Positions 44,741 through 54,528 are shown, numbered from the stretch's first letter. The stretch: DNA of 64,000 nt from a virus (IMGVR_UViG_3300009177_000033:1-64000), one strand, 5' to 3'. Made by a program: numbers and translations. The notes: generated from the sequence alone by a model not told the origin.

Positions 44741-45670
44741 CTATGAACTTGTTAACCCGTAAAGCGCCGATGTGGCAGACGCGATGTTGCCCGTCTCAAA
44801 CTGGAATCGAAGCGCAGTAATTGCCGACTGGACATTATAGGTGCCGTTAAAGACCGACCAACCGGGCACACCAGAGGCGCACCGATAGCTCGCTTGACCG
44901 TAAAGACTGAAAAATTGGTTCATATCCGGATCGTGGAAATTGATCGTCGCGCTGAACGTTTCGCCAGATGCGTTGCCGACATCGGCGGTGCCGGATTGTC
45001 TTGTCATCGCGATTTTAGAATCGCTGGTGCTGGCAACATCGGCGGCAACGTTCGAAGCGACCGCGTGCGAATACCAATAATAGTTTGCGGTTTGATAGGT
45101 AGGCCCAGCGCCAGTGCCGATGCGCAACCAAGCTTCGACATCGTCGGTGACGGGCGCAGCGCTATTGATCTTCCAGATATAGGAATCATAGGTGCTGTCG
45201 AGCACGACGCCGGAAACGCCGTGTACAAAATCAATCGATGCGACAGCAGCCACGCTCTGAAAGCGCAGAAGCTTTGCGCCGTATGGAACGACAGCGGCGG
45301 GCGCATAGCCAACGACGACAAGCTTTGCTAACCCGCCATCATAGTGCAGCAGAACGTGGCTGTTGATGCGCAGTGCACCAGCCGTCAGCGCAACACCTTC
45401 GGCGTCGACAACCGCCGTCCCATTAAAGGTCACAGCACCAGTATTCGTCGCAACCGGCGTCAATATGAAATTCATCCCATCGAGGAAGCCAGATATCAGC
45501 GGGGGCGTGATCGTTCCGGTAATCGTATTGGTGCCAGAGACGCCGCTAATCGTAATGACGGATGCAGTATTCCAAAGCGCAAGGATTTCCTCGGCGACCT
45601 GATCGAGATAATCGTTTCCAGTACGCGGCCCAGGCGTGGCGCTGCCATCGGTTAGGCGATCAACAGTCAT
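44741..45670 (-). CDS. Tail fibre/receptor-binding protein candidate
   Basis: 309 residues. The N-terminal part (LDQVAEEILALWNTASVITI, GTITPPLISGFLDGMNFIL) resembles phage tail-fibre N-terminal segments. The C-terminal 160 residues are a beta-rich domain with aromatic residues suited to carbohydrate binding. Low charge and many Thr/Ser/Ala. Position after the tail-tip gene supports the call. Confidence 0.7.
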   Translation of the reverse strand: MTVDRLTDGSATPGPRTGNDYLDQVAEEILALWNTASVITISGVSGTNTITGTITPPLISGFLDGMNFILTPVATNTGAVTFNGTAVVDAEGVALTAGALRINSHVLLHYDGGLAKLVVVGYAPAAVVPYGAKLLRFQSVAAVASIDFVHGVSGVVLDSTYDSYIWKINSAAPVTDDVEAWLRIGTGAGPTYQTANYYWYSHAVASNVAADVASTSDSKIAMTRQSGTADVGNASGETFSATINFHDPDMNQFFSLYGQASYRCASGVPGWSVFNGTYNVQSAITALRFQFETGNIASATSALYGLTSS

Positions 45671-45816
45671 TATTTTTTCTCCGGCGCTTTAGTCGTTGCG
45701 TCTTTCAATTGTTCTTCCAGTTCCGCGATCCTCGCGTTTGCCTGTTCAAGCTGATCTTGCAGACCAGCAATTGTTAAAAGCTGCGCGCCTAGCATTGCTT
45801 CGATTTTCTTTTGCAT
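45670..45816 (-). CDS. 48-residue coiled-coil peptide
   Basis: MQKKIEAMLGAQLLTIAGLQ followed by a heptad helix (QLEQANARIAELEEQLKDA). TAATG coupled to the next fibre gene. Possibly a fibre chaperone or connector. Confidence 0.6.
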   Translation of the reverse strand: MQKKIEAMLGAQLLTIAGLQDQLEQANARIAELEEQLKDATTKAPEKK

Positions 45817-45818
45817 CG

Positions 45819-46793
45819 TTATGCTGCCGTTGTCAGTGCTGTCCAAGTTGTCCCGCCGTCCGTGTTGATATAGGCGCGGTCGTTCGTCGTCGTGCCGTTC
45901 GATTTCAGATACAGCGATCCTTTCGCCGCGCTCAGCGTCGGATTGCCAGAGCCGAAATAGACTCCAAAATTTGCTGTAGATGTCGCTTTGTAGCCAACAC
46001 GGTTATCCCCACCTGCTGGAATAGCCGTGCCATTATATGCTATTGGACTGATCGCGACGCGAAAGCGCTCAGCGAAAGCGCCCGATTGAATTGTCTCAAA
46101 TACCCAAGCGCCGCTTTCCGACGACGCGGTATTCACCGCTAGATCGACCGCCATCTTTGCGAACGTTACTGTTGCGGGCGTCGAGTTGCGGCCTTGAACG
46201 AAAACACCGCCGAGACGGTCGTTGACGGCCACCGAGCCAGAATTATGAAACAGATTGATAATCGCGCCTTGCGCGCCACTATCGTTCTGCTGTAGCGACA
46301 GCATGTTTGTCGTATTGCTGACGGCGAATGTTATGCCGCCTGTCGCATGGGTGATGGTAAAATCGCTATTCGCGAAATTGATGACGCCGCCAGAAGCGAG
46401 AGACAAATCCGACCAGCTTAGCGACCCTGTTCCTAGCGGAGCGCCATCATTGATAGCCGGGTTAAGTCCGCCCGCTCCGACAAACTGCAAGCTGCCTTCG
46501 CCGGCCGCCGTTGGCGATCCAGACGCGCCGCCAGTCGCGACGAGCGCGGAATCATAATCGAGCGCTGTCGCCCCCGAATGGAAATGGATAGCTGGGTTGC
46601 TTGCATTGCCGTCGATCCGCCCGAGCTCCAGCTTAACGTCGCCAGAGCCTTTGATCTCGACAGAGGTTAGCGCCGTCAGAAGATTGCCGACTTGGTAGCG
46701 GCGATCCGATCCAGCGCCTCCGCCCGTCGCATAACCGGCGAGGAAGTCCGTAGCGGACGGGCCGGTGCTTTCGGTAAAGTCGCCAAAGTTCAT
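45819..46793 (-). CDS. Tail fibre-like structural protein
   Basis: 324 residues, beta-rich, Gly/Ala/Ser/Thr-rich. The C-terminal module (AKGSLYLKSNGTTTNDRAYI followed by NTDGGTTWTALTTAA) is a common end of phage fibre and tail proteins. ATGA overlap with the tail-tip gene. Confidence 0.75.
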   Translation of the reverse strand: MNFGDFTESTGPSATDFLAGYATGGGAGSDRRYQVGNLLTALTSVEIKGSGDVKLELGRIDGNASNPAIHFHSGATALDYDSALVATGGASGSPTAAGEGSLQFVGAGGLNPAINDGAPLGTGSLSWSDLSLASGGVINFANSDFTITHATGGITFAVSNTTNMLSLQQNDSGAQGAIINLFHNSGSVAVNDRLGGVFVQGRNSTPATVTFAKMAVDLAVNTASSESGAWVFETIQSGAFAERFRVAISPIAYNGTAIPAGGDNRVGYKATSTANFGVYFGSGNPTLSAAKGSLYLKSNGTTTNDRAYINTDGGTTWTALTTAA

Positions 46794-49642
46794 GACATAA
46801 ACTCCAAAGTATCAGCGCCGCCTTCCATCGTATTAAGCTGCGTCAGATCATCCATCGCCTGCAGCAAGGGCGCGCCCGCGAATCGCACCAGTGATGGTGC
46901 TTCATCTACCAGCGCCATTGAAGCCTGAAAGTCCTTTGAGGGCGAAATAGATTGCACAAGCATCCGTCGATAGACGGTCGACATATCGCCAGCGACGACG
47001 AGACAGCCGTATTTGCGGTCGTTATCGGCAAAGCCTTGGATCGTGGAGACATCAGTAAATGGCGTGGAGAACGTCAGAACGTTAGTCGAGCCAGTCACAT
47101 TCGAAAGCTGATGGATCGAAATCGTCCCATCGGTTCTGCGGATCGCCACCCCGGTTTTGATTCCTACGGCATGCATATCGGCAATCGCGTGCATGTCCGT
47201 GATCGCGTGCATGTCCAGTTCATTTGTGCAATCGATCTCGGCGTCAAGCGTGATGCCGGTAATTTGCACCGGGCTACCGCCGCTTAATTGCTTGCTGGCG
47301 ATGTAGCCATCACCGGAACGGCTCGTCAGAATATCGTGCTCAAGAGCGACCAGTGATCCTCGTCGGCAGACAATCGATTCAATATCAACGTCCATGTAAT
47401 AGAACGTCGAGCGCAAAGCAGCCTGATCGAGATCGAACAACGCACGCGCTTCGACCTTATCGACATCAATTATTCCGTCGTAGGCGACGCTTTCCAAAAG
47501 CGTCAGATCAGTATTGGTTAGATCGCGCTGATAAACTGTCGTCTGCGCCTGATCGTCGTCGAGACTTTCATCCCGATAGGTAACGTTGAAGCCAGCGGGC
47601 AGACGCGCAAACGCTTTTTCATAATGCAGGTTCGCGCTATTGCGCCGCGAGAATACCTGAACCGGCGCATCTGCCGTTCTATCATTATCGACAACGATGC
47701 TATAGATATCCGATTGATACGGGCGCGCATATGCACATGACGCCAGCAAGTTAAGAACGTCCTGCGTGCGCGTATCGTTGATGATCGCGTCGCATGTCCA
47801 ATTGTTATCGCGACAGAGCACTCGCCAAGCCACCAGCGCATCGTCGTCGCGCAGATCGTCAGGCAGCGGGTCGAGGTTCTGGCTGCCGCTCAACACGTCA
47901 CGATAATGCGGAGCCGGATTGGATGAGGTCGTCCAAGCAGTCCAATCGGACCCGTCCCAATCTTGCACATAGCCAGATGCCTTGATGGACAATTGCCTGA
48001 CAGATCGGTTTAGCGCCGTCAGTGCGACTAGCGCGACCTCTCCGGAACGGGTTAACGGCGGCTCATTCCAGATCGACACCACGCGCGTTAACAACACGCG
48101 GTCGGAGAAGTTGGAATGGTTCTGGAATATTTTAAATCCACCGGAACTGAAATACCAGAAAGGATCAATGGCACCAACAAAACCGCTGTAGCCCATATTG
48201 CTGATCGAGAACGATGAACTTACCAGCGTGGTGCCGCGCTTGATTTGAATCTCATAAATGCCTTTCGGAAAAGTATTTTCGTCGAGATAAACTTCGCATC
48301 GGTTGTCAAACAAGTTAATATTTCTCAGGCGCGTCGTCGCAGTATTTCCGTTGATCAGGTAAGCCACGCCGGCCCCATCATCAAAATACGAGTCGGCAGT
48401 CCATTGCCGTTCCGGAGGCGTAGCCGGCGTCTGTGCAGAAGCGCCAGTATTTAATCGCGCGGCCCAAAATCCAGCGCTCGACGAGGCTGGTGGGTCCTGC
48501 AGGAGTTCTGCTGCCTGCCATTTTAATAGGATTGCCACCCGGCGCTGGTTCGTGGCGTTAAACTCGTAATACAATTCCGGAAGGTTTATCCACGCTGTAT
48601 CGCCGCGCATGCGAAAACGAATGCGCAATGGCACCGATGCATATGTATTGCTGCCGGGATAGATGCCACCCGGGAAAAGCAGATGCAGCCATATTTCGTC
48701 GGGCGAACTGCGCGACGCTACGCCATGCCAAACCGGCAAATCTGTTTCCGGCAAGCTTTGGTGGCTAAGCAATTGCCCATCGCCCTGCACCGAAGTGTCT
48801 GATAATTCGAGACTAGGGGTTATCGTTCTGCCCTGCCGCGTTATCAACGATTGCTGCGTATCGCTGGGCCAGCCTTCGCGCGTTTCAAATTCGATATCTT
48901 CCGCCTCGACGAGCGGACCGCCATCGATCCGGATATCCTCAAGCTTGTGCGGGCCATTGAGGATATAGAGCGCTTCGACAACTTCGTCCTGATCGACAAG
49001 CTCCACGACCGGCTCGCACGCGAGCGGTGGAAAGACCTTTCTCGTTCCTATAACGCGGGGAATTGACCCGCCCCTATCGAGAATGTTTCCGCTCGCTGCC
49101 GCTGCCTCCGCCTGCTCGGCATTGGTGCCGCCAGCGTCTACCCCTGCAGCCGATATGGGAGGTCCGCTCAACGCAGAGATGGCCAGCGCCCCGCCAATGG
49201 CGACAGCGCCAGCAAGTAATTGAGCGGAAGTCGAACCGGCAGCAAGATATGAACCGGCCAGCGCCAACCCTTCAGGACCGAAAGCGCCCGCCGTTATAGC
49301 TGTCGTAACAACGATAAGAGCGAGCGCGGCGACCAACTGGAAAGTTTGCTTGCCGCCACCACCGCCCCCGCCACGGGGGTTTTGCAGCGCAAGATGCATC
49401 GTAACAGCGATGGGAAGCTCCGCGCGTGTAGCCTTGGGCCGAACCAGCGCCCACATTTCGCGCGGTACGATCTCGTTGTTAATGCAGACATAGCCGTCCT
49501 TGTGAAAATTTGGCGGCAGAACCGGGCATGACGCGACGATATCGAGAACGCTCGACCCGGGCGGACGATGTTCGATCCAGCATTTGCCGCTGAAATCGAA
49601 CGGCGCTCGATAAGCGACCGGGACAATGGGCTCATGCTGCAT
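46790..49642 (-). CDS. Tail-tip/host-specificity protein (gpJ-like)
   Basis: 950 residues. N-terminal baseplate domain, a GGGGGGG linker near 91-97, a hydrophobic region (about 100-165, LVAALALIVVTTAITAGAFG), then SGNILDRGGSIPRVIGTRKV, a motif of the central tail-tip protein of lambda-like and GTA-like phages, followed by beta-sandwich domains and DRTADAPVQVFSRRN. It forms the tip complex that contacts the host surface. A tandem repeat of the MHAI(T/A)D unit occurs around residue 825. Confidence 0.85.
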   Translation of the reverse strand: MQHEPIVPVAYRAPFDFSGKCWIEHRPPGSSVLDIVASCPVLPPNFHKDGYVCINNEIVPREMWALVRPKATRAELPIAVTMHLALQNPRGGGGGGGKQTFQLVAALALIVVTTAITAGAFGPEGLALAGSYLAAGSTSAQLLAGAVAIGGALAISALSGPPISAAGVDAGGTNAEQAEAAAASGNILDRGGSIPRVIGTRKVFPPLACEPVVELVDQDEVVEALYILNGPHKLEDIRIDGGPLVEAEDIEFETREGWPSDTQQSLITRQGRTITPSLELSDTSVQGDGQLLSHQSLPETDLPVWHGVASRSSPDEIWLHLLFPGGIYPGSNTYASVPLRIRFRMRGDTAWINLPELYYEFNATNQRRVAILLKWQAAELLQDPPASSSAGFWAARLNTGASAQTPATPPERQWTADSYFDDGAGVAYLINGNTATTRLRNINLFDNRCEVYLDENTFPKGIYEIQIKRGTTLVSSSFSISNMGYSGFVGAIDPFWYFSSGGFKIFQNHSNFSDRVLLTRVVSIWNEPPLTRSGEVALVALTALNRSVRQLSIKASGYVQDWDGSDWTAWTTSSNPAPHYRDVLSGSQNLDPLPDDLRDDDALVAWRVLCRDNNWTCDAIINDTRTQDVLNLLASCAYARPYQSDIYSIVVDNDRTADAPVQVFSRRNSANLHYEKAFARLPAGFNVTYRDESLDDDQAQTTVYQRDLTNTDLTLLESVAYDGIIDVDKVEARALFDLDQAALRSTFYYMDVDIESIVCRRGSLVALEHDILTSRSGDGYIASKQLSGGSPVQITGITLDAEIDCTNELDMHAITDMHAIADMHAVGIKTGVAIRRTDGTISIHQLSNVTGSTNVLTFSTPFTDVSTIQGFADNDRKYGCLVVAGDMSTVYRRMLVQSISPSKDFQASMALVDEAPSLVRFAGAPLLQAMDDLTQLNTMEGGADTLEFMS

Positions 49643-50054
49643 CGCTGATTAAATCCCGGTGGCGATAGAATCGCGGATTGCGGAAAATAATACTCTCGTG
49701 TTTGACCGGCACCATGACCGCGCTGATCTTTTCCTCAATATGCAAAAGATGATCCGGCCCGCACATAATGCCGACATGGATGGGTGAATGGCGTCGGTGC
49801 ATAACGACGACATCGAACGCTCTGCGCCACTCTGGCAGAACAAGCACCCAAGGATCGATGCTGCTTTCCTTCGCGATCAGCCCCGCTACTTTTTGCAGAT
49901 CGAGCGCCGATGTTTCCCCGTAGGTGGGAAGCTCGACGCCCTTTTCCTCACGCATGACCAGTTGCACAAGCCCCCAGCAATCGACGCCGGAAAAATCGCG
50001 TCCGTGATCCTTGAATGGGAGGCCGACATAGCGCGCGGCCCATGCAACCGTCAT
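49632..50054 (-). CDS. NlpC/P60 tail peptidase
   Basis: 140 residues from ATG 50054 (ATGA overlap). Catalytic Cys in DFSGVDCWGLV (about residue 26), His in SPIHVGIMC, and a following HLLHIEEK segment, as in NlpC/P60 peptidases of phage tail tips. It would cut peptidoglycan crosslinks during DNA entry. Confidence 0.9.
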   Translation of the reverse strand: MTVAWAARYVGLPFKDHGRDFSGVDCWGLVQLVMREEKGVELPTYGETSALDLQKVAGLIAKESSIDPWVLVLPEWRRAFDVVVMHRRHSPIHVGIMCGPDHLLHIEEKISAVMVPVKHESIIFRNPRFYRHRDLISDAA

Positions 50055-50572
50055 CGGAATAATCCCGGGCATAGAGATTGCGTTGCCCGCTTCCCGGGCC
50101 ATACACGTTGCAGATAATCCCAGCCGACGATGTCACCGCTGACCGTCATGTAATCGACTTTGACGTTGATCAGAAATGCCCGAGAGAAAGAATAGACGAC
50201 AGTGGTCGGCGGCGACCCACCCGAAAGCTCGACGCGCGGATCGACAGCCGTATTAAAATCCGCAGACGACAAGACCTCTAGCTTCAACCTGGGTGGCGCA
50301 ACGAGGCCGCGGATCGTTTCGCCGATGCGCGAATCGATATTCTGGATCGCCAGTTGCGCTTTGGGCGGGCCTTCGTCGTCGGACAAAATCTGGATATCGA
50401 ACGGGAAGCCGATAAAAGTGAACCCTCCGTAAATATAATCCTTGGTATCCCAGACGACGCGGATTGGATCGGAGAGCTTGTTATGCGTGATCGTGAGAAA
50501 GCAGATATCCGCTTCGCCGGAAAATTGCGCTTCGATCTCCTTGCGAAATGAAAGCTGGATATCACGGGGCAT
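50051..50572 (-). CDS. DUF1833-like minor tail protein
   Basis: 173 residues from ATG 50572 (TAATG). ADICFLTITHNKLSDPIRVV, YGGFTFIGFPFDIQIL and AQLAIQNIDSRIGETIRGL match the DUF1833 tail family found between the tape measure and NlpC/P60 genes. Confidence 0.8.
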   Translation of the reverse strand: MPRDIQLSFRKEIEAQFSGEADICFLTITHNKLSDPIRVVWDTKDYIYGGFTFIGFPFDIQILSDDEGPPKAQLAIQNIDSRIGETIRGLVAPPRLKLEVLSSADFNTAVDPRVELSGGSPPTTVVYSFSRAFLINVKVDYMTVSGDIVGWDYLQRVWPGKRATQSLCPGLFR

Positions 50573-50928
50573 TACGGCAACCGCACAAGCTGGAAGCTCA
50601 CCGAATGAAAGCCGGGAGACGTGCGTGTGATGCGAGGATCGCTGGCAAACATCCAACTATAATTTGTCTTGGTGACAGGATGGTTCATCGTAAACGGCAG
50701 CGAGCCGTCTTTTAGCGTCGTTTCATGAAACGTCTTGAACGACGCAAGCTGCGCGGTGGAGAACCGCCACGTTGTATCCGTTACCCAGCCTTTGGCCGTC
50801 GAGCGCCGTCGATACTTTGGCGGACCGACCTCCGGCGAAAACTTCGCGACATTTGGTTGCGGCGTTTCTTCAAAGCCGTTGAGGATCGGGCATTGCGGAA
50901 TCGTGGAAGGCCAAGCTGCTGTTGTCAT
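50572..50928 (-). CDS. Minor tail protein following the tape measure
   Basis: 118 residues. MTTAAWPSTIPQCPILNGFE, then GPPKYRRRSTAKGWVTDTTW and LKDGSLPFTMNHPVTKTNY fit the small distal-tail family starting WPxTLPQ. Overlaps the tape measure by 4 nt (ATGA). Confidence 0.75.
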   Translation of the reverse strand: MTTAAWPSTIPQCPILNGFEETPQPNVAKFSPEVGPPKYRRRSTAKGWVTDTTWRFSTAQLASFKTFHETTLKDGSLPFTMNHPVTKTNYSWMFASDPRITRTSPGFHSVSFQLVRLP

Positions 50929-53048
50929 CGTGATTTCACCGCGCGTAGGCCATAGCGACCGCGTTGAACATCATCAAAGCTGCCTTTCGAGAAATGCTTT
51001 TTGACGACGCCGATTATCAGTTGCTCGCCATTGGGCCCCGAACGCTGTTCCTGCGTCGTCTCTGTATCGTTCGAGGCATAATTATTGACCAAGACTTGAA
51101 GCCCAGCCGCCGAGCCGCTTCGCGTCACCTGATTGGGAACGATAGTGCCAGCGCCCTTCGGAATGAAAAGCTCAGGGCCGTGCTCGCCGACAACGTATGG
51201 CGTATTGGCGCTAACCGGCCCGCCAGCAGCTTTGCCGCCGCCAAACCCTGATGGCGATCCGCCACCAAACAGGAAATTGAAACCCCCGCCACCACTTCCA
51301 AACAAACCCGATAACGCGCCTGCGAGCGGGCCAGTTACCGACATGCGCAGCGTCAGGCGAACCAGATCGCGAATGATCGAATCCGTCATTGACTTAAAAG
51401 CATCTTGGAACGTGCGCGTGCCGGTAGCGAAATCAGCAAAATTGTTTTCGAAGCTCGTAAATGATGATGTGACTATCGTATCGAACTGCTTAAACCCGTT
51501 TGCTGCATCCAACCCGAACCGCGTTAGCTCGGGGAGCTTTGACGCAGAGACGATCATCGCCTCATAAGCGTCTTTCGATTCCTTGACTGCTTTCGCCCGA
51601 GCCCGCTCCGCTTCGGTGTTATCGATGATGCCTTTGTTCACATCAAGCTGGATACGCGCAAGTCTAGCGTTCAATATTTCCTGCTCAGAGGCGACGCCAA
51701 GGCTTACACGCACCGCTGTATTCTGTTCGAGCTGCGCGACGTTAAAAGCTTGCAGTGCTCGCACGCGGGCGGCACCTAGCCTCACATCGTCCTGAACAGC
51801 TTTATCTAGTTGCAGCGTCTTTTGTCTCAACAAATCCTGTTGCGTCGCCGCGTCGCCGAGAACGCCGACCCACCGCTCCTGAAATGTCAGATTGGCTGCA
51901 ACCGCATCTTTCTCTTGCTGCAATGCCTCTGCCGCTTCCAGCGTCCGCTTGATATCTGCCGATGGGCGGGCCTGCGGGATAGCCGTCCTGACTTCAAATT
52001 GCGTTAGCCCAGATTCATCAACACCCGATGCACCGCTGCCGCGCCCGCGCTGCGGAGAAACCGCGAGCCCTGGAACTTGCAGATTGGAAAGATTTTCGTT
52101 GCCGGTTTTGCCGCCGCTTAATTTGCTGAGATCGATGGTGCGTGCAGCTTGGGCGATATCGTTCAGCTTCTGCGCGATGAAAGCGATTACCTGCGCGGTT
52201 TCTTTCTGCGCCTGCAATTGTGTTTCGGCAAACGCTTGTCCGAAAAGGTTATCGCTTTTCTTTTTGATCTCATCGATATCTTTTTTCAGTTGGACGATGC
52301 GATCATTCAGTCCTTTGTCAACGCCCTTGCCCAATGCTTCGAGGCTGTCGCCAGCCGCTTTGATGCCGCCCTTGCCTGCGAGGTCTTGCAGAATACGACC
52401 GACTTCAATTTGCCGTTTGCCGAACAGATCGGACGCGAAAGCATTTTTCTGAAACTGATCGGCAAGACCATCATAAGCCTTGATAACAATATCGATGGCC
52501 TCTGCCGTGCTGTTCGCGTTCGTCACTTGCCGGATCAAAGCCGGATTAATCTTCGCCAGCGCATCATAAAGCGGGCCGGTGCCCGTCGATTTCAATTCAT
52601 CGATTGCGACAGTCATGCGCTCGATGCCGCGCTCAGCTTTTTCGAAATCGACGCCGGTTGCGGTGGCTGACTGGCCCAACGCTTTTAATTGATTGAGCGT
52701 GAAGCCTGTCGTCTCTGCCGCCTCCTTCATCGCCTTTTGTTTTTCGACAAATTTGTCGGTTTTGTCGTTTAGAAATCCAATCGCCAACGTCGCCGCGCCG
52801 ATACCAGCAGCGACGGTTAATCCCACCGGGCCAAGAGCGCTAAATATTCCACCGATAGGCCCTGCCGATGCAGCGAATCGAGAAACAAAGCCGGAAAATT
52901 CCTGCTCGATTTTTGAATTCATCTGCGAGAAACGAGTCTCGATAGCCTTCGTCTGCGTGTCCGCGATCTTAACCGCGTCCTTCATGTCCTTTTCGAACTT
53001 GGTCAGTTGCGCGGACAGCGCGACGACGAGCGCGGCAGTATCAGCCAT
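50925..53048 (-). CDS. Tail tape measure protein
   Basis: 707 residues. Long helical chain with a hydrophobic section at about 60-95 (GPVGLTVAAGIGAATLAIGF), heptad regions and a Gly-rich C-terminal domain (SGGGGFNFLFGGGSPSGFGG, then GEHGPELFIPKGAGTIVPNQ) typical of tape measures of GTA-like siphophages. By the usual rule of about 0.15 nm per residue, the tail would be near 100 nm. ATG 53048 follows the chaperone stop at once. Confidence 0.95.
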   Translation of the reverse strand: MADTAALVVALSAQLTKFEKDMKDAVKIADTQTKAIETRFSQMNSKIEQEFSGFVSRFAASAGPIGGIFSALGPVGLTVAAGIGAATLAIGFLNDKTDKFVEKQKAMKEAAETTGFTLNQLKALGQSATATGVDFEKAERGIERMTVAIDELKSTGTGPLYDALAKINPALIRQVTNANSTAEAIDIVIKAYDGLADQFQKNAFASDLFGKRQIEVGRILQDLAGKGGIKAAGDSLEALGKGVDKGLNDRIVQLKKDIDEIKKKSDNLFGQAFAETQLQAQKETAQVIAFIAQKLNDIAQAARTIDLSKLSGGKTGNENLSNLQVPGLAVSPQRGRGSGASGVDESGLTQFEVRTAIPQARPSADIKRTLEAAEALQQEKDAVAANLTFQERWVGVLGDAATQQDLLRQKTLQLDKAVQDDVRLGAARVRALQAFNVAQLEQNTAVRVSLGVASEQEILNARLARIQLDVNKGIIDNTEAERARAKAVKESKDAYEAMIVSASKLPELTRFGLDAANGFKQFDTIVTSSFTSFENNFADFATGTRTFQDAFKSMTDSIIRDLVRLTLRMSVTGPLAGALSGLFGSGGGGFNFLFGGGSPSGFGGGKAAGGPVSANTPYVVGEHGPELFIPKGAGTIVPNQVTRSGSAAGLQVLVNNYASNDTETTQEQRSGPNGEQLIIGVVKKHFSKGSFDDVQRGRYGLRAVKSR

Positions 53049-53641
53049 TTAATTCGGCCTCGCCGCACGCAAGTGATCATAGTCGAGCAGCATTTGATCG
53101 AACTCCTGATCCGTTGGTGCTTCTAGTTTCTGTTCTGGATTGTTCGCGTAGTTGACGCCATCGATGCACGCCGCCAATTCCCACATCGTCATCTCGTCTA
53201 GTTCACGCGGCGAGAATCCGACTGCTGCTCCGAGCCCGTAGATAACGGAGCGCTTGTACCGTCCGTCGTCCCGGAAGATGGAGCGTCCTGCGCCTTCGCT
53301 CCCGCTGGTGTTTTTTTTTCTGGATTATCGTCTTGCACGCCGACGAGCGCGGCCATGATGACGGCTTGCGCTGGCAGGACGTTTTCGGCGAACGGGCGAT
53401 CATCGACATAGCGATTGATAAGCGTCATCGCTCTTTCTGGAATCGCGCCGCCGCCGATAAGTCCGAGCCTGAGGGTTTCCCGTATATCGTTGAAATGCCA
53501 CTTGCCGTTTGCCAAGCGCGTATAGATTTCGGCAAAGCCGCAGCCGCATTTTTCCTCAAGCTCAAGCACGCATTTCAGTTTCGCAACGTTGAATTTATGC
53601 GTGCCGTCTGCCCACTGTAGTTCGATCTCACCACTCGGCAT
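53049..53641 (-). CDS. Tail assembly chaperone, -1 frameshift product
   Basis: Shifting -1 on the A9 run (53319-53311) gives a 197-residue fusion: the upstream chaperone, a linker, and YKRSVIYGLGAAVGFSPREL, EMTMWELAACIDGVNYANNP and a Leu/Asp-rich end, as in the second part of GTA-like tail chaperones. The -1 frame is open from the run to TAA 53051-53049, just before the tape measure ATG. This is the lambda G/GT strategy. The downstream part has no start codon of its own with a ribosome-binding site. Confidence 0.85.
53198..53641 (-). CDS. Tail assembly chaperone, short product (gpG-like)
   Basis: 147 residues in frame 0. GTA-family domain: ELQWADGTHKFNVAKLKCVL, EEKCGCGFAEIYTRLANGKW and RETLRLGLIGGGAIPERAM, followed by FAENVLPAQAVIMAALVGV. 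The C-terminal 45 residues after the slippery run are low-complexity (TPAGAKAQDAPSSGTTDGTS). It coats or escorts the tape measure during tail assembly. Confidence 0.9.
   Translation of the reverse strand: MPSGEIELQWADGTHKFNVAKLKCVLELEEKCGCGFAEIYTRLANGKWHFNDIRETLRLGLIGGGAIPERAMTLINRYVDDRPFAENVLPAQAVIMAALVGVQDDNPEKKTPAGAKAQDAPSSGTTDGTSAPLSTGSEQQSDSRRVN
53311..53319 (-). promoter_or_regulatory. A9 slippery run for -1 frameshifting
   Basis: On the minus strand CCAG AAAAAAAAA CACC, read GAA AAA AAA ACA in frame 0, is an ideal A-AAA-AAA heptamer. It lies inside the tail chaperone gene. Confidence 0.85.
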
Positions 53642-53645
53642 TGCT

Positions 53646-54107
53646 TTACGCTGCGACGAACGCCAGCGCTCTGTTGTTGACCATCGTTACGTCGATGTTC
53701 ACTTTCTGACCTCGAACGCCGCTATAGGAGAGCTTCGACAGGATGAACGCGCCCTGTAGATAGCCCAAGCCCAGCGGAGAGGTTGTCGGCGAGACAAGCT
53801 GGATACGCGCTTGCCGCTCCGTCGCGCCGAGAAACCAATCCAGCCACGTGTGGAAACTCTCGACGGCCATCACGCCGCTGCCGGTAACTTCGGCAGACAG
53901 CGAATTAACGTCTTTCGCTTCCCAAGCGGGCAAGCTTGGATCGGTACAGTCGGGGATGAGCGTCGTGTTCGTCGAGGCATTCAGATCGAAGTTTTTCGTC
54001 GTCAGGCCGCACGGCTCCGAGAACACATCGGGCGAGCCGGGGCTATCGCCGCCCGTGCCGATCAGCACGAGCAGTTTAGTACCGGGAATAACAGTAGGTT
54101 GCGCCAT
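53646..54107 (-). CDS. Major tail tube protein
   Basis: 153 residues. TVIPGTKLLVLIGTGGDSPG, FDLNASTNTTLIPDCTDPSL and LSYSGVRGQKVNIDVTMVNN match the GTA/HK97-like tail tube family. Hexamers of this beta-sandwich protein stack to form the tail tube. Confidence 0.9.
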   Translation of the reverse strand: MAQPTVIPGTKLLVLIGTGGDSPGSPDVFSEPCGLTTKNFDLNASTNTTLIPDCTDPSLPAWEAKDVNSLSAEVTGSGVMAVESFHTWLDWFLGATERQARIQLVSPTTSPLGLGYLQGAFILSKLSYSGVRGQKVNIDVTMVNNRALAFVAA

Positions 54108-54123
54108 AGGGGCTTCTCCTTGG

Positions 54124-54528
54124 TTAGGCCAGTTGAATCAAAAAGCGGAAACTCAACACACAGTGAGCAGTGATTCCATCTGGGTCTGGAAGATGATTGA
54201 TAGAACTAATTTCCGCAACGATCACGGCATAGTTCGACACAGCGATATCTTGATCGTCGAGCGCGGCGACAATCGCCTTGCTCAATTGCTTGGCTTTCGG
54301 GACTGTCGGATCGCGCGCCCAGCCGTCGATTTGATAAAAGACTTCCGTCCCGTCGATACATTCGGCCTTGTCGGGCAAGACCTGAACAGGTCCGAGCGAT
54401 ATATACGGAAACGTCGGACCTTCCGGCACCCCGCCATAGACGCGAGCCCCCACTAATGCAGCGACGCCGGGATCGGCCTTTAATTTACTGATCAGCGCTG
54501 CGTGCAATTCAAGGGACGGATCAGACAT
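54124..54528 (-). CDS. Tail completion/terminator protein (DUF3168)
   Basis: 134 residues. MSDPSLELHAALISKLKADP, RVYGGVPEGPTFPYISLGPV and FYQIDGWARDPTVPKAKQL are DUF3168 family features. It caps the tail tube at the head side. Confidence 0.9.
   Translation of the reverse strand: MSDPSLELHAALISKLKADPGVAALVGARVYGGVPEGPTFPYISLGPVQVLPDKAECIDGTEVFYQIDGWARDPTVPKAKQLSKAIVAALDDQDIAVSNYAVIVAEISSINHLPDPDGITAHCVLSFRFLIQLA

Noticed and set aside
53311-53319. A9 run as a sequencing error
   Set aside because: Possible in principle, but frame 0 and the -1 frame each encode a separate recognisable chaperone part, the pattern expected of programmed frameshifting.
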